A stretch of DNA of 64,000 bases from Pelagibaculum spongiae (GTDB taxonomy: Bacteria; Pseudomonadota; Gammaproteobacteria; Enterobacterales; Pelagibaculaceae). The notes under the pieces are model-generated. The model was not told the DNA's origin. It saw nothing but the letters and a program-made list of their open reading frames with translations, and did no database searches. The stretch is from positions 372,001-436,000 of the forward strand of contig NZ_QDDL01000001.1 in assembly GCF_003097315.1 (NCBI RefSeq). Direction: 5' to 3'. Positions within the stretch are counted from its first letter, which is position 1. Each line of letters begins with the position of its first letter. This document shows, in pieces, positions 45,538 through 54,827 of this stretch. The position numbers were made by a program, and so were the translations under genes.

Positions 45538-45909
45538 TTTCCCAAGCAATAGTACTGAAGCGACAGTCAACCCACTGCATAATTGACAAGACCATCAAAT
45601 TTAAAAACAAGCTATTGACACAAAAGTCAAAAATAAATTGTTTTCTGAGGTCATTTCTTTTATTTATAACGCACATGAAATGAACTAATGAAAGTCAGTT
45701 GTGCAAGCGGAGGTTTTCAAGCGACAGGGGCTGCCCAGCAAGAAATACGCTACAACAAATCAAATAAAGTAAGCATATTGGTAAAATAGAATACTAGTAA
45801 ACTATAATGATTCTTCTAGAAAACAGCGGATTCAATAGAGACATATAAAAACATGCATTGCAAAAAAAACCATCTAAAAATCTACACAACCAAAACCGAT
45901 AAAAAAAAC

Positions 45910-45944
45910 AAAAAAAAGCCGCGCAAATATGCGCGGCTTTTTTG
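45910..45944. terminator. Intrinsic terminator after the pilY1 pseudogene
   Basis: Stem AAAGCCGCGCA / TGCGCGGCTTT with an AATA loop and A/T runs on both sides, 20 bp past the surviving stop codon of the decayed pilY1. It isolates the intact pilY1, which then needs its own promoter in 45540-45900. Confidence 0.9.
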
Positions 45945-45963
45945 TACAAGTCAAAGAGCTTAT

Positions 45964-46850
45964 TTAATTTAGTTTTTTCCAAGCTTGCCGCCCGACCCTA
46001 CGATCTTCTGGACTATAAATCGCATCATCCATGCTATTGTAATGAACACGCCCACATATCAAGGTCAAAACTTAAAATGAATCTAATTTAATCACCATTA
46101 TTGGGTGGTCACCACTAAGCCTGGTCATTACCCTCTTTTCAACAAATCATCCTGATTCAAATCGTAGAAAGAGAAATCCAACACACCTCCTGTGGCGGCA
46201 CCTACACCATAGATCCAACTCTCGACACTTATGTCGCTACAACTCTTGATTAAAGGGACATGATAATTTTGGCGGCAATTTAATATTGAAGGTTTTTACT
46301 GAAATGGAATGTGCTCACAAGGGCTGTCAATGCCTTTTTTTGCATGCTGCTTTCCGGCTCGGTTCACCCCTGGCCTCAAGGGTGTTCCGCTATCCACTTT
46401 AAATTTTTCCAATCAGCTAAAATAGTTATTTCGATGCCGATTGATAAACACCCAAAGCTGATTATTGCCATAGCCAACTCCCATATAAAGCAGGAGCACG
46501 AAACCCTCCGCTATACGTATATTTACAAAACTCTGCCGTGACCAAAATCTATTATAATATGTCTTGTAAAAATCGGGTTGATAAGCTGTACACCTACCTT
46601 TAATGGACACACGCAAGTAAAGCCAGAATTGCAATACAAAGGGCTTCCTTAAAAGCAAACCTTTTGAATCTACAACCTCCAAATATATCTGATTGAGCCT
46701 CAGTCATACACCTTGAGCCATTCAGTGTTAAAATAATATTAGGAGCTCTACCTTGCCCTATAAACAACGAGCCTGACTCAAATTTGCCGCCATAAAGACG
46801 TTTTTAGCGAGAACATTTCCTTGCGGCTAAACAACAGATTATTTTTTCAT
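45964..46850 (-). pseudogene. Decayed second pilY1 copy
   Basis: Three fragments match the intact pilY1 in order. (1) At 46700-46790 'SGSLFIGQGRAPNIILTLNG' corresponds to 'SEIPLFIQQGVEPNIILTID'. (2) At 46150-46300 'PSILNCRQNYHVPLIKSC' and 'SVESWIYGVGAATGG' correspond to 'YSCRRNYHVAL' fused directly to 'GVETWLYGLRAATGE' and 'YDLNRDQE', so the propeller is deleted. (3) At 45964-46060 'RVHYNSMDDA' … 'GRQAWKKLN' then TAA corresponds to the end 'KGRQSWRRLN'. Stops and frameshifts lie between. Less than 0.9 kb of an expected 3.5 kb remains. It follows pilX directly, so it is the original operon position. Confidence 0.85.
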
Positions 46851-46860
46851 GAGTTTCTCG

Positions 46861-47475
46861 CTACTGCCTTTTTATATAGAGACTTTGAAAACGACTCAGT
46901 GATTCCTGATCTCGACCAACACTGGCACTGGTCACTCGATAATAACTAGGACCAATTCGGCGCATTCTTTGAGCAGGGTCTACTACTTCAACTCGCCCAG
47001 TAGAATCCTGCAAGTCATAACCCACATATTCAATTACATACCTTGGCGGTGCAGTTAAGTCACCAAATTTTATTTGATTATTACCATCAGCGTCCGTGAC
47101 TGCATTACCGTCTTCTCCAGTAATTTTCAAACCAAACTGGAATGTTTTTTGTAAACCATCATCCTCAGGATTTAACCACCAAGCCCAAGTCGCAGGTAAG
47201 TCTTCAAGTTCACCTGAACTATCTACTCTGGCTGGCGTTACAATGTCATCAGCTTTATGGTCTGCAGCAGGCGCATCTGTCAGGTTTTGCAATGCTTCCT
47301 CGCCACCGGTTAAAGCAGCCTCTGACCCAACATCAGCCAATTGATGATCTGAGTTAACTACGACTAATTTTTGATCAATAACGCCTTGCTCTAAAGTCGG
47401 TAAAACAATCAAACTCATGACGATCAATAAAACCAAACTGACTAGTAAAACGATCCCGCGTTGTTTCTTCATCAT
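46861..47475 (-). CDS. pilX: Pilus assembly protein PilX
   Basis: 204 residues. Minor-pilin-like N-terminus 'KKQRGIVLLVSLVLLIVMSL' (PilX_N domain: short basic leader, hydrophobic helix), then a soluble domain. It forms part of the pilus-initiating minor pilin complex with PilV, PilW and PilY1. It is 23 bp after pilW. The C-terminus 'RIGPSYYRVTSASVGRDQESLSRFQSLYIKRQ' matches the usual ending of the family. Confidence 0.88.
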   Translation of the reverse strand: MMKKQRGIVLLVSLVLLIVMSLIVLPTLEQGVIDQKLVVVNSDHQLADVGSEAALTGGEEALQNLTDAPAADHKADDIVTPARVDSSGELEDLPATWAWWLNPEDDGLQKTFQFGLKITGEDGNAVTDADGNNQIKFGDLTAPPRYVIEYVGYDLQDSTGRVEVVDPAQRMRRIGPSYYRVTSASVGRDQESLSRFQSLYIKRQ

Positions 47476-47498
47476 TATTTACTTCCTAGCCAACTAAA

Positions 47499-48263
47499 TT
47501 AAATCGTTCGGTTTCTAATACTGATAACCATGCTGCGAGGAATATATAACCGGTCATCTCCCGTTGTAATTGTGGTGGCTGCAGCAGCATCTAACGGAAA
47601 AAAATAATTAGCTACAGCGCTATTCACGTTTTGCGTACTAAGCATAAGTAAATCAAGTCGAACTGCACCCAATCGAGTCAATTCAGCATCAGTAGGTGAC
47701 GTTGTGCCACTTGTAAAATAGCTTAAACCCGAACTTTGTCCTGCGGGTCTAATGCCATAACGAATTCTGAAATCACCCACCATGCTAGCTAATAAACTAT
47801 CATTTGCACCAACCGCGCAACGTAATTGATTTTGTGCATTAAAAAATATTCGCTGAGTATGCACAGCCTCTGCCCCAGCAAATGTTCCAAGACAAGTTTT
47901 ATCCGTTGTAGAAAACTGCCGACGGAAACAAATACCATTTCCTGTAGTTGCCGGTGCAATCACAACCCCAGCGGCCATTGCTGGACAATCGTTAGCTGCA
48001 GCAACCTCAGGAAAAGTTAACCATGGATCATCTTGAGCACGAATCCGATAGCCTGCTTCTCTCAGCATTAATTCAATCCGGCTTTCGACTGATCTGGCTT
48101 GCTGCTGTAATTGCTGGCGAACCATCATATTTCGATCGGTTGTTTGCCCTGCAACAAATACTCTCGAAACCGCAGCTAAAACCAACAACCCCAGCACCAA
48201 TGAGATCATCAGCTCAATCAAGCTAATGCCTTGTTGTTGAGAAGGTCGAGAAAATTTAATCAT
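47499..48263 (-). CDS. pilW: Minor pilin PilW
   Basis: 254 residues from ATG 48263, which overlaps the pilV stop (ATGA). Type III prepilin signal 'RPSQQQGISLIELMISLVLGLLVLAAVSR', with cleavage by PilD after the Gly and Glu5 present. The C-terminal pseudopilin domain contains 'RYGIRPAGQSSGLSYF' and 'RLGAVRLDLLMLSTQNVNS'. It is part of the minor-pilin complex at the pilus tip. Cys residues in 'AANDCPAMAAG', 'GICFRRQFS' and 'KTCLGTF' may form disulfides. Confidence 0.92.
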   Translation of the reverse strand: MIKFSRPSQQQGISLIELMISLVLGLLVLAAVSRVFVAGQTTDRNMMVRQQLQQQARSVESRIELMLREAGYRIRAQDDPWLTFPEVAAANDCPAMAAGVVIAPATTGNGICFRRQFSTTDKTCLGTFAGAEAVHTQRIFFNAQNQLRCAVGANDSLLASMVGDFRIRYGIRPAGQSSGLSYFTSGTTSPTDAELTRLGAVRLDLLMLSTQNVNSAVANYFFPLDAAAATTITTGDDRLYIPRSMVISIRNRTI

Positions 48264-48778
48264 GGCCAAAATACCACTCTAAATTGCTGGGTTGTTACTG
48301 CACCCGAACCATCGGCAAAAGAATCCCAAGTCATTTGAATGACCGTTTGCTGGCGCTCACTACTAGCATTATCACCATTACAAACATTTACATCAGTTGG
48401 GTCTGGATCGTGACAAATATAAAAACCACTATTTAGCTGAGCGTCTGTTACTTGTGGCATCATTCGCCTGACCTTTAATCGCCAATCAAATAATTCACGC
48501 GCTGCCAATTCGCTAACTGTGCAAGATGTCGCTGCAGTACAAGCAGCGATTTCAACAGGGAATGCTGTACCCGGCGCTTTATAATATCCACTCCACCCAG
48601 CAGGATTAGCCTTGATCGACTCAATCAATTCATTACTTAACGCCACTGCTCGAGACTGAAGTTGCCGAGCAGTGCCCATTTGCGCAGCTTCCAGCTGCTG
48701 AAAGGCCAGCCCAAGCATGCCTGCACTCATTACTACCAGCGCTAGAAGGACCTCAATAAGGGAAAACCCCCGCTGCAT
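48260..48778 (-). CDS. pilV: Minor pilin PilV
   Basis: 172 residues. Prepilin signal 'MQRGFSLIEVLLALVVMSAGMLGLAFQQ', a textbook G-FSLIE cleavage site. It is the first gene visible in the pilV-pilW-pilX-(pilY1) cluster; fimT/fimU is not in the adjacent 200 bp. The stop overlaps the pilW start. The paired Cys pattern ('AACTAATSCTVSE', 'ICHDPDPTDVNVC') is typical of minor pilins. The promoter presumably lies in 48779-48900. Confidence 0.9.
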   Translation of the reverse strand: MQRGFSLIEVLLALVVMSAGMLGLAFQQLEAAQMGTARQLQSRAVALSNELIESIKANPAGWSGYYKAPGTAFPVEIAACTAATSCTVSELAARELFDWRLKVRRMMPQVTDAQLNSGFYICHDPDPTDVNVCNGDNASSERQQTVIQMTWDSFADGSGAVTTQQFRVVFWP

Positions 48779-49000
48779 ACGATCAACTCCTGCTTTGCGA
48801 TACGTCAGATTTAGTGTTTCTTGTTAAAAATCTTATAACTAGCCATCTAGGCAGCGCATGCAACTTCAGTCGGACGGTACAGCGAGCAGGACAAACCTAA
48901 TCAATCAAAAATTGAGGAAAAAATTACTAGAAATATAAGCAGTATGACAAGCCCATCACAGAAATCATTAAAAACTTTAAAACCAAGTAGTTAATGTAAT

Positions 49001-49960
49001 TTAAGCATTGCGACGTGTTTTACTGTAACGCCTCACAGCTTGAGCAACCAACAAACCAAGCGCTGTCCATATAAAAGCAAACGTCAGCATTATTGAAGCG
49101 GTCAAAGATTCACCAAACAAAAATATCGCTAACAATAATGAAACGGTCGGCGCAATATATTGAAAGAACCCTAAAAAACTTAATGGCAACAAACGAGCCG
49201 CGATAGCAAACCAAATTAATGGCAATGTTGTGACTACTCCAGAAATCGCCAACAATCCAACATCAATAGCAGATCCCGATACTATTTCCCCACCACCCAA
49301 CCAAGCCAAGCCCATTAACGCTAGCGGCAATGCTAAAGCGGTTTCAAACCATAAACCAGTAAAGGCATCAGCTGGGGCTATTTTGCGGACAAGTCCATAA
49401 AAACCAAAGCTAAATGCCAAAACCAAAGCAACCCATGGCAAATAACCGACTACAACTAACTGTATTAACACACCAGTTGCAGCCAAAGTAAGTGCTAACC
49501 ACTGCACCTTGTTTAATCGCTCGCCTAGAAATAACATGCCTAGAAAAATCGATACCAATGGGTTTATGTAATAACCAAGGCTAGCTTCTATTACTCGATC
49601 GTTACCCACAGCCCAAATAAAAGTCAGCCAATTGCCTGAAATCAGTAATGAACTAAGCAGCATAAAACCAATTTGTTTCTTGCTAGAAAGGATTCGGCGA
49701 ACGCCATCAAGTTTATGAGTAAAAAATAAAATCAGCGAAACCAGTAAGAATGACCAAACCACTCTATGAGCTAAAATTTCGACCGGCAGTACATCTGAAA
49801 CTGCTTTAAAATAGATTGGCGACAACCCCCACCAAATAAACGCCAGCAATGCGAAACTGCTGCCCCGGGTCGTTTGTTCCACAAAAACATTCCTCTTAAC
49901 TTCACTAAAAACTTGCTTCAAAGGGAGAGAAAGGTTACTTGTTTGGCTAATCAAGTCCAA
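49001..49960 (-). CDS. rarD: EamA-family transporter RarD
   Basis: 319 residues, about ten membrane helices. Motifs of RarD: 'FIWWGLSPIYFKAVSDVLPVEILAHRVVWSF', 'NWLTFIWAVGNDRVIEASLGYYINPLVSIFLGMLFLGERL', 'GFYGLVRK', and 'PLSFLGFFQYIAPTVSLLLAIFLFGE'. A member of the drug/metabolite transporter superfamily in the inner membrane. Its substrate is not established; chloramphenicol sensitivity was the historical phenotype. The N-terminus is about 30 residues longer than the usual start before 'GSSFALLAF', so an internal start is possible. Divergent from tpm. Confidence 0.88.
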   Translation of the reverse strand: MDLISQTSNLSLPLKQVFSEVKRNVFVEQTTRGSSFALLAFIWWGLSPIYFKAVSDVLPVEILAHRVVWSFLLVSLILFFTHKLDGVRRILSSKKQIGFMLLSSLLISGNWLTFIWAVGNDRVIEASLGYYINPLVSIFLGMLFLGERLNKVQWLALTLAATGVLIQLVVVGYLPWVALVLAFSFGFYGLVRKIAPADAFTGLWFETALALPLALMGLAWLGGGEIVSGSAIDVGLLAISGVVTTLPLIWFAIAARLLPLSFLGFFQYIAPTVSLLLAIFLFGESLTASIMLTFAFIWTALGLLVAQAVRRYSKTRRNA

Positions 49961-49982
49961 CTCTTATTGATCAAAGGCAGCT

Positions 49983-50648
49983 ATGGAACACCAGTTTTGG
50001 CATAACAAATGGGAACAGAAGCAAATTGGTTTTCATTTGCCACACAGTCACCCGCTACTCGAAAAATATTGGCTTTCACAAACGGCTGGGCACAAACCTG
50101 GTCATGCAACTGTTCTGGTGCCTTTATGTGGAAAAAGTATCGATTTGTTATGGCTGCGCCAGCAAAAATTCAATGTGCAAGGTGTTGAACTGAGCGCGAT
50201 CGCTGCATCAGATTTTTTCTCTGAACAGCAGCTGACACCAACAATTACTACTAAAAAAGATTTCAGCCACTACAGCGTTGATCAACTAGAAATTATGGTG
50301 GGTGATTTTTTTAAATTATCAGAAACAAATACTTATTCATTAATTTATGATCGAGCTGCACTAATCGCATTGCCACAAAAAATGCAGAAAAATTATATCG
50401 ATAAGCTATATCAGATCACAGCGCCAGGCAGCAATATTCTGTTGATTACACTGGATTACGATACGCAAAACGACACTATCATTGGCCCTCCTTTTTCGAC
50501 ATCGCCTCAGCAGGTTGAACAGCTATTTGCAAATAATTGGCAAGTCAAACAACTCGAACGAGCCGATGTGTTACAGCAGGAAGGAAAATTTAGAAAAAAA
50601 GGCGCTCAGTGGGTGTATGAAACAGCTTGGTTAATTCAGCGCAAGTAA
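49983..50648 (+). CDS. tpm: Thiopurine S-methyltransferase
   Basis: 221 residues. A SAM-dependent methyltransferase of thiopurines and, in bacteria, of selenium and tellurium oxyanions. Diagnostic start 'FWHNKWEQKQIGFHLPHSHPLLEKYW'. SAM motif 'VLVPLCGKSIDLLWLRQQKFNVQGVELS', then 'YDRAALIALPQKMQKNYIDKL'. It is separated from rarD by only 22 bp between the two starts, so their promoters must overlap. Confidence 0.95.
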   Translation: MEHQFWHNKWEQKQIGFHLPHSHPLLEKYWLSQTAGHKPGHATVLVPLCGKSIDLLWLRQQKFNVQGVELSAIAASDFFSEQQLTPTITTKKDFSHYSVDQLEIMVGDFFKLSETNTYSLIYDRAALIALPQKMQKNYIDKLYQITAPGSNILLITLDYDTQNDTIIGPPFSTSPQQVEQLFANNWQVKQLERADVLQQEGKFRKKGAQWVYETAWLIQRK

Positions 50649-50732
50649 TTATTAGGCCGGGTGATATTTGCTAGCCAAACTAGCTTTTCACTTGGCCAAG
50701 AGCACTCCTGCTCAAATTTCCCAATCAAAATA

Positions 50733-51614
50733 TTATTTTACGGATGCTCTAATCGCCGATTTCTTTCCGAAAAAAACGACTAACCCGGTAGCCATCGCGA
50801 ATAAAATAGTCTGCAATTCTAGCACTTCGCTTAACATTATTGCCGAGGCTATAAGTGTAATAAAGGGTTGTAGCAATTGAGTTTGACTCACTCTTGAAAT
50901 CCCACCTATAGCCAAGCCTTTGTTCCACAAAAATAAACCAAACAACTGGCTAACCAAAGCTAAATATAAAAACGAAAGCCATGCCTCCAATGGAATTAAT
51001 TCTGGATTTTCAGGAAAATAATAGCCACTTGGAATTACAATGAACGGCAGCGCGATCACTAGTGCCCAGCATATTACCTGCCAGCCTCCGAGCTGTCGGG
51101 ATAACTTGCCACCCACGGCATAACCCACCCCGGCAAAAATAATACTTCCTAGCAAAGCGAAATCGGCCAGATGTAAACTTCCCCCGCCTTTAATTAAGGA
51201 AAAAGCGACCACCAACAAGCTTCCCAATATAGCCATCAGCCAAAACCCCGTTGATGGTCTTTCTGCGGTAATCAAAACAGCAAACAGTGTTGTGGTTAAT
51301 GGTAATAGACCGAGCACAACACCACCATGGGAAGCAGCAACATACTGCATCGCCACAGCTGAAAGTACTGGAAAGCCAATCACTACACCTAAGGCGATTA
51401 AAATTAATTGAACTAGTTGTTGTTTTGAAGGCCAGGATTGACCAGTGAAAATTAGAATACCACCAGCAATCAGCGCAGCGACAACCGCTCGCCCCAAACC
51501 TAGAAATACCGGATTAAAAAACTCAATAATATGACGAGTCGCCGGCAGCGTTAAGGAAAATGCACTCACGGCGAGCACGCCGTACATCATCCCTTTGCTT
51601 TCATTATTCATCAA
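50733..51614 (-). CDS. EamA/DMT-family transporter
   Basis: 293 residues with ten predicted helices in two EamA repeats ('GVLAVSAFSLTLPATRHIIEFFNPVFLGLGRAVVAALIAGGIL' and the second half from about 150). It is an inner-membrane permease for unknown small metabolites. It converges on tpm and is a different subfamily from the RarD gene at 49001. The start at ATG 51614 (MMNNESKGM) may be one codon too long. Confidence 0.88.
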   Translation of the reverse strand: MMNNESKGMMYGVLAVSAFSLTLPATRHIIEFFNPVFLGLGRAVVAALIAGGILIFTGQSWPSKQQLVQLILIALGVVIGFPVLSAVAMQYVAASHGGVVLGLLPLTTTLFAVLITAERPSTGFWLMAILGSLLVVAFSLIKGGGSLHLADFALLGSIIFAGVGYAVGGKLSRQLGGWQVICWALVIALPFIVIPSGYYFPENPELIPLEAWLSFLYLALVSQLFGLFLWNKGLAIGGISRVSQTQLLQPFITLIASAIMLSEVLELQTILFAMATGLVVFFGKKSAIRASVK

Positions 51615-52097
51615 CTATTCCAAATGTTTTTTTTAAAGCTAGCAATCTCAAACTAGAAAAAATAGAACAAAAGCAAACCACCTTGGCAAACAAAAAACTC
51701 TGCTCGAACAAAAACCAAGCGACTCTTATTTATAGCATCTTGTTGCACCTGCCTTTGAGAAGCTGCGAGCCAAACTCAGCCTGCAATAACATATCAAAAG
51801 TAATAGGCGAACAACTCACGCTGCCGAACACTAATGGTTGCCCAGATTTTAAAATCACTTGTTGCTGATGTTGGCGTGACTTCTTGTGGCTAGACACCTA
51901 ACGCCCCTTTTTAACCTCCTTCGTTCAAGATAATAGGATAAGCGCCGCAACAGAAGATGTCTTATGTAAACGTTTTCTTGCTTAAAATAACGACAACTAG
52001 ATAAGTTTCAGTTTTAAACGAATCTCATAATTATACCTTATTACAACAACTTATAATTAAACAACCCTGAATCCCGACATGAGGTAACAACAGAATT
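51615..52097. other. Intergenic stretch between EamA and pssA genes
   Basis: 480 bp, AT-rich toward pssA. No supportable gene, RNA or strong hairpin seen. It presumably holds the divergent promoters of the EamA transporter and pssA genes. Confidence 0.5.
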
Positions 52098-53501
52098 TTG
52101 CACCCTTACAAAGCACTGTTACAATTCAAACCCTCAACACCGCGACGGATCGTTACCCGAACCATGGCCCAACCCGCCCGCTCAATGGACTTCCTAGCAA
52201 ATTTGCCAGGCGTACCAGTACAAGCCGATCAATTACAGGTACTGTTTTCAGCCCGTGATTATAAAGCCCGCATGCTGGAGCTAATTTCACAGGCACAGCG
52301 CCGTATCTATATTGTTGCACTTTACCTGCAAGAAGATGATGCTGGCCGGGAAATTTTACAAGCCCTTCACCAGGCCAAACTCGTTCGGCCGGAGTTGGAT
52401 GTTAAAATTCTGGTAGATTTTCACCGGGCGCAAAGAGGGTTGATTGGTAAAGCCGGTGGTGGCAACCACACCTTCTACCAACAAATGGCCAACAAGCACC
52501 AGTCAGGTGTGGAAATTTATGGTGTTCCGGTAAAAGGCAGAGAGTTTCTGGGTGTATTACACCTTAAGGGATTCGTAATTGATGACACGGTGTTGTATTC
52601 CGGCGCCAGCATCAATGATGTTTATTTACACCAACAAGATCGTTATCGCTACGATCGCTATCACCAAATTGAATCTCAAGAATTAGCCAACAGCATGGCG
52701 GATTACTTGCTGAACGGCATTATCGCTACCAGCGCAGTGCATCGTCTCGACCAAGTTGATATCCCTTCTGCCAAGATGATTAAATCAGAAATTGCCAGCT
52801 TTAAACGCCATCTTCGTACATTAAATTATCAATTTACTGCGTCTGAAGGTGATTTAACCGTCACACCGCTGGCAGGATTAGGTAAAAAGCAGAACCCACT
52901 GAATAACAGCATTCATCACTTGCTTCAAAGCGCAGATCAATCGGTATTTATTTGCACGCCTTACTTTAATTTCCCACGCAGTGTCACAAAAGACATCACT
53001 CAACTATTAAAGCGTGGAGTAACTATCACGATTATTGTTGGCGACAAAACTGCTAATGATTTTTATATTCCTGAAGATCAGCCATTTTCAATTATCGGGG
53101 CCGTCCCGTATTTGTATGAAACAATTTTACGCAAATTTACTAAACGATATCAGCGTTTTATTGATAATCAACAATTGAACATTAGGCTTTGGAAGCATGA
53201 TCACCATTCATTCCATCTAAAAGGAATGTTCATTGATCAGCGCTACGCCATGATTACCGGCAACAATCTAAACCCAAGGGCTTGGGGTAGAGACTTAGAA
53301 AATGGCTTGCTTATTAATGATAAAACAGGCCAACTCGCTGATAAATTTCAACAAGAACAACAGCAAATATTAACCCACTCAAAACGTTTAGATCATTACA
53401 CTGATGTTGACGAGCAAAAAAGCTACCCGGAAAAAGTGCAGCGGCTGTTAAAACGTGTTCAACGAACACAATCTACGCTTATTTTACGAAACTTTTTATA
53501 G
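52098..53501 (+). CDS. pssA: CDP-diacylglycerol-serine O-phosphatidyltransferase
   Basis: 467 residues from TTG 52098, which has GAGGT about 12 nt upstream; ATG 52164 (MAQPARSMDF) gives 445 residues, close to the E. coli length. It makes phosphatidylserine, the precursor of phosphatidylethanolamine. The phospholipase-D-type enzyme has two HxK motifs: 'LGVLHLKGFVIDD' and 'HSFHLKGMFIDQ'. Other conserved blocks include 'RIYIVALYLQEDDAGREIL', 'YSGASINDVYLHQQDRYRYDRYH', 'IIVGDKTANDFYIPED' and 'ITGNNLNPRAWGRDLENGLLI'. These match the E. coli enzyme closely. A terminator follows. Confidence 0.97.
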   Translation: MHPYKALLQFKPSTPRRIVTRTMAQPARSMDFLANLPGVPVQADQLQVLFSARDYKARMLELISQAQRRIYIVALYLQEDDAGREILQALHQAKLVRPELDVKILVDFHRAQRGLIGKAGGGNHTFYQQMANKHQSGVEIYGVPVKGREFLGVLHLKGFVIDDTVLYSGASINDVYLHQQDRYRYDRYHQIESQELANSMADYLLNGIIATSAVHRLDQVDIPSAKMIKSEIASFKRHLRTLNYQFTASEGDLTVTPLAGLGKKQNPLNNSIHHLLQSADQSVFICTPYFNFPRSVTKDITQLLKRGVTITIIVGDKTANDFYIPEDQPFSIIGAVPYLYETILRKFTKRYQRFIDNQQLNIRLWKHDHHSFHLKGMFIDQRYAMITGNNLNPRAWGRDLENGLLINDKTGQLADKFQQEQQQILTHSKRLDHYTDVDEQKSYPEKVQRLLKRVQRTQSTLILRNFL

Positions 53502-53542
53502 CTTGAAATATTCTTACAACTATTTCGGAATCATCGATCATG

Positions 53543-53576
53543 CAAAACGGGAAGCCAAATAGCTTCCCGTTTTGTA
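53543..53576. terminator. Bidirectional intrinsic terminator
   Basis: Stem AAAACGGGAAGC / GCTTCCCGTTTT with a CAAATA loop, between the converging pssA and pfkA genes. Confidence 0.85.
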
Positions 53577-53634
53577 TCTATTTTATTAATTATGCGTTCA
53601 ATAAAAACGATATTGCAATTGAATTATTAGTCCC

Positions 53635-54621
53635 TTAAATCGAAGTGATCTCTGCAACTTCCAGCAACAATGGATCGATTTCATTGTGTTGCTTAATCGC
53701 TTCTTCCAATGGTGTTAAGGCAACTTCACCCTTACGAACACCCACCATTACGCCGCTAATGCCATCTTTTAAAGACTTAACAGCTGCAACGCCCAACCGG
53801 CTGGCTAACACTCGGTCAGAACAACTTGGTCGACCGCCACGTTGAATATGACCTAGCACGGTTACTTTAATATCATATTCTGGCAACTGTTCTTGCACTT
53901 TGTCTGCCAGCTGATAAATATTACTACCGCTTTTATCGCCTTCAGCAACCATAATCATGCTAGAGCCTTTGCCTGCCCGGCCACTCTGGCGAATACGATC
54001 AATTAATTGTTCAACTGGCTTATTAATTTCTGGAATTAAGATTTGCTCTACACCGGTAGCAATACCTGAATTTAATGCAATAAATCCCGCATCACGACCC
54101 ATCACTTCAATAAAAAACAACCGATCATGTGAGCTAGCAGTATCGCGGATTTTATCGACAGCATCGACTACGGTATTGAGCGCTGTGTCATAACCAATGG
54201 TAAAGTCAGTACCAAAAATATCATTATCGATAGTTCCAGGAATACCGACCACCGGAATACCAAATTCTTTTTGGAATAAACGCGCACCAGTGAATGAGCC
54301 GTCACCGCCAATAACAATCAAAGCACCTAGACCAGCTGCCATAAATTGCTCATAGGCTTTTCTTCGGCCTTCTTCTGTTCGAAATTCCATACACCGGGCA
54401 GACTTTAAAACCGTGCCACCTTGACTCAAAATATTCGCTACCGAACGCGGGCCCATTTCTTCAATTTTACCGTCAATCAAACCTTGGTAGCCGGAATAAA
54501 TTGCACAAGGTGTAATTTCATAATAACTACAAGCACGAACCACTGCACGAACAGCTGCATTCATACCAGGGGCGTCACCACCTGAGGTCATTACACCAAT
54601 TTTTTTTAATCCATTCAGCAT
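53635..54621 (-). CDS. pfkA: ATP-dependent 6-phosphofructokinase
   Basis: 328 residues. It phosphorylates fructose 6-phosphate, committing sugar to glycolysis. Motifs: 'GVMTSGGDAPGMNAAVRAVVR' (residues 8-28), 'LIVIGGDGSFTGA' (ATP site), 'GIPGTIDNDIFGTDFTIGYDTAL' with the catalytic Asp, 'IEVMGRDAGF' (substrate site), and 'VLGHIQRGGRPSCSDRVLA'. The Gly-Gly-Asp-Gly loop is the ATP rather than the pyrophosphate type. Upstream of it on the same strand lies gap, separated by a terminator. Confidence 0.98.
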   Translation of the reverse strand: MLNGLKKIGVMTSGGDAPGMNAAVRAVVRACSYYEITPCAIYSGYQGLIDGKIEEMGPRSVANILSQGGTVLKSARCMEFRTEEGRRKAYEQFMAAGLGALIVIGGDGSFTGARLFQKEFGIPVVGIPGTIDNDIFGTDFTIGYDTALNTVVDAVDKIRDTASSHDRLFFIEVMGRDAGFIALNSGIATGVEQILIPEINKPVEQLIDRIRQSGRAGKGSSMIMVAEGDKSGSNIYQLADKVQEQLPEYDIKVTVLGHIQRGGRPSCSDRVLASRLGVAAVKSLKDGISGVMVGVRKGEVALTPLEEAIKQHNEIDPLLLEVAEITSI

Positions 54622-54775
54622 GGTTTCAGCTCCAGTAAATTTAATATCACAAACTAAAATTAGAATTTATTTATGGCAATTCGCGGTTGTTTTGAAATCT
54701 GAATATTTATTGACTAAACAACTTATCTCCGAGCTATTTAATCGATAAACACTTACGTGTTTTCACAAAAACATA

Positions 54776-54822
54776 TCATACAAAAAGCGGACGGCATTAG
54801 ATTAATGAATACCGCCCGCTAT
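54776..54822 (-). terminator. gap terminator
   Basis: Imperfect long stem GCGGGCGGTATTCATT / AATGCCGTCCGC on the minus strand, followed by TTTTTG, just after the gap stop. Confidence 0.75.
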
Positions 54823-54827
54823 GACGA

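Noticed and set aside
46311-46682. Frames on both strands between pilX and pilY1
   Set aside because: They overlap the decayed pilY1; the fragments match pilY1 only across stops and frameshifts.
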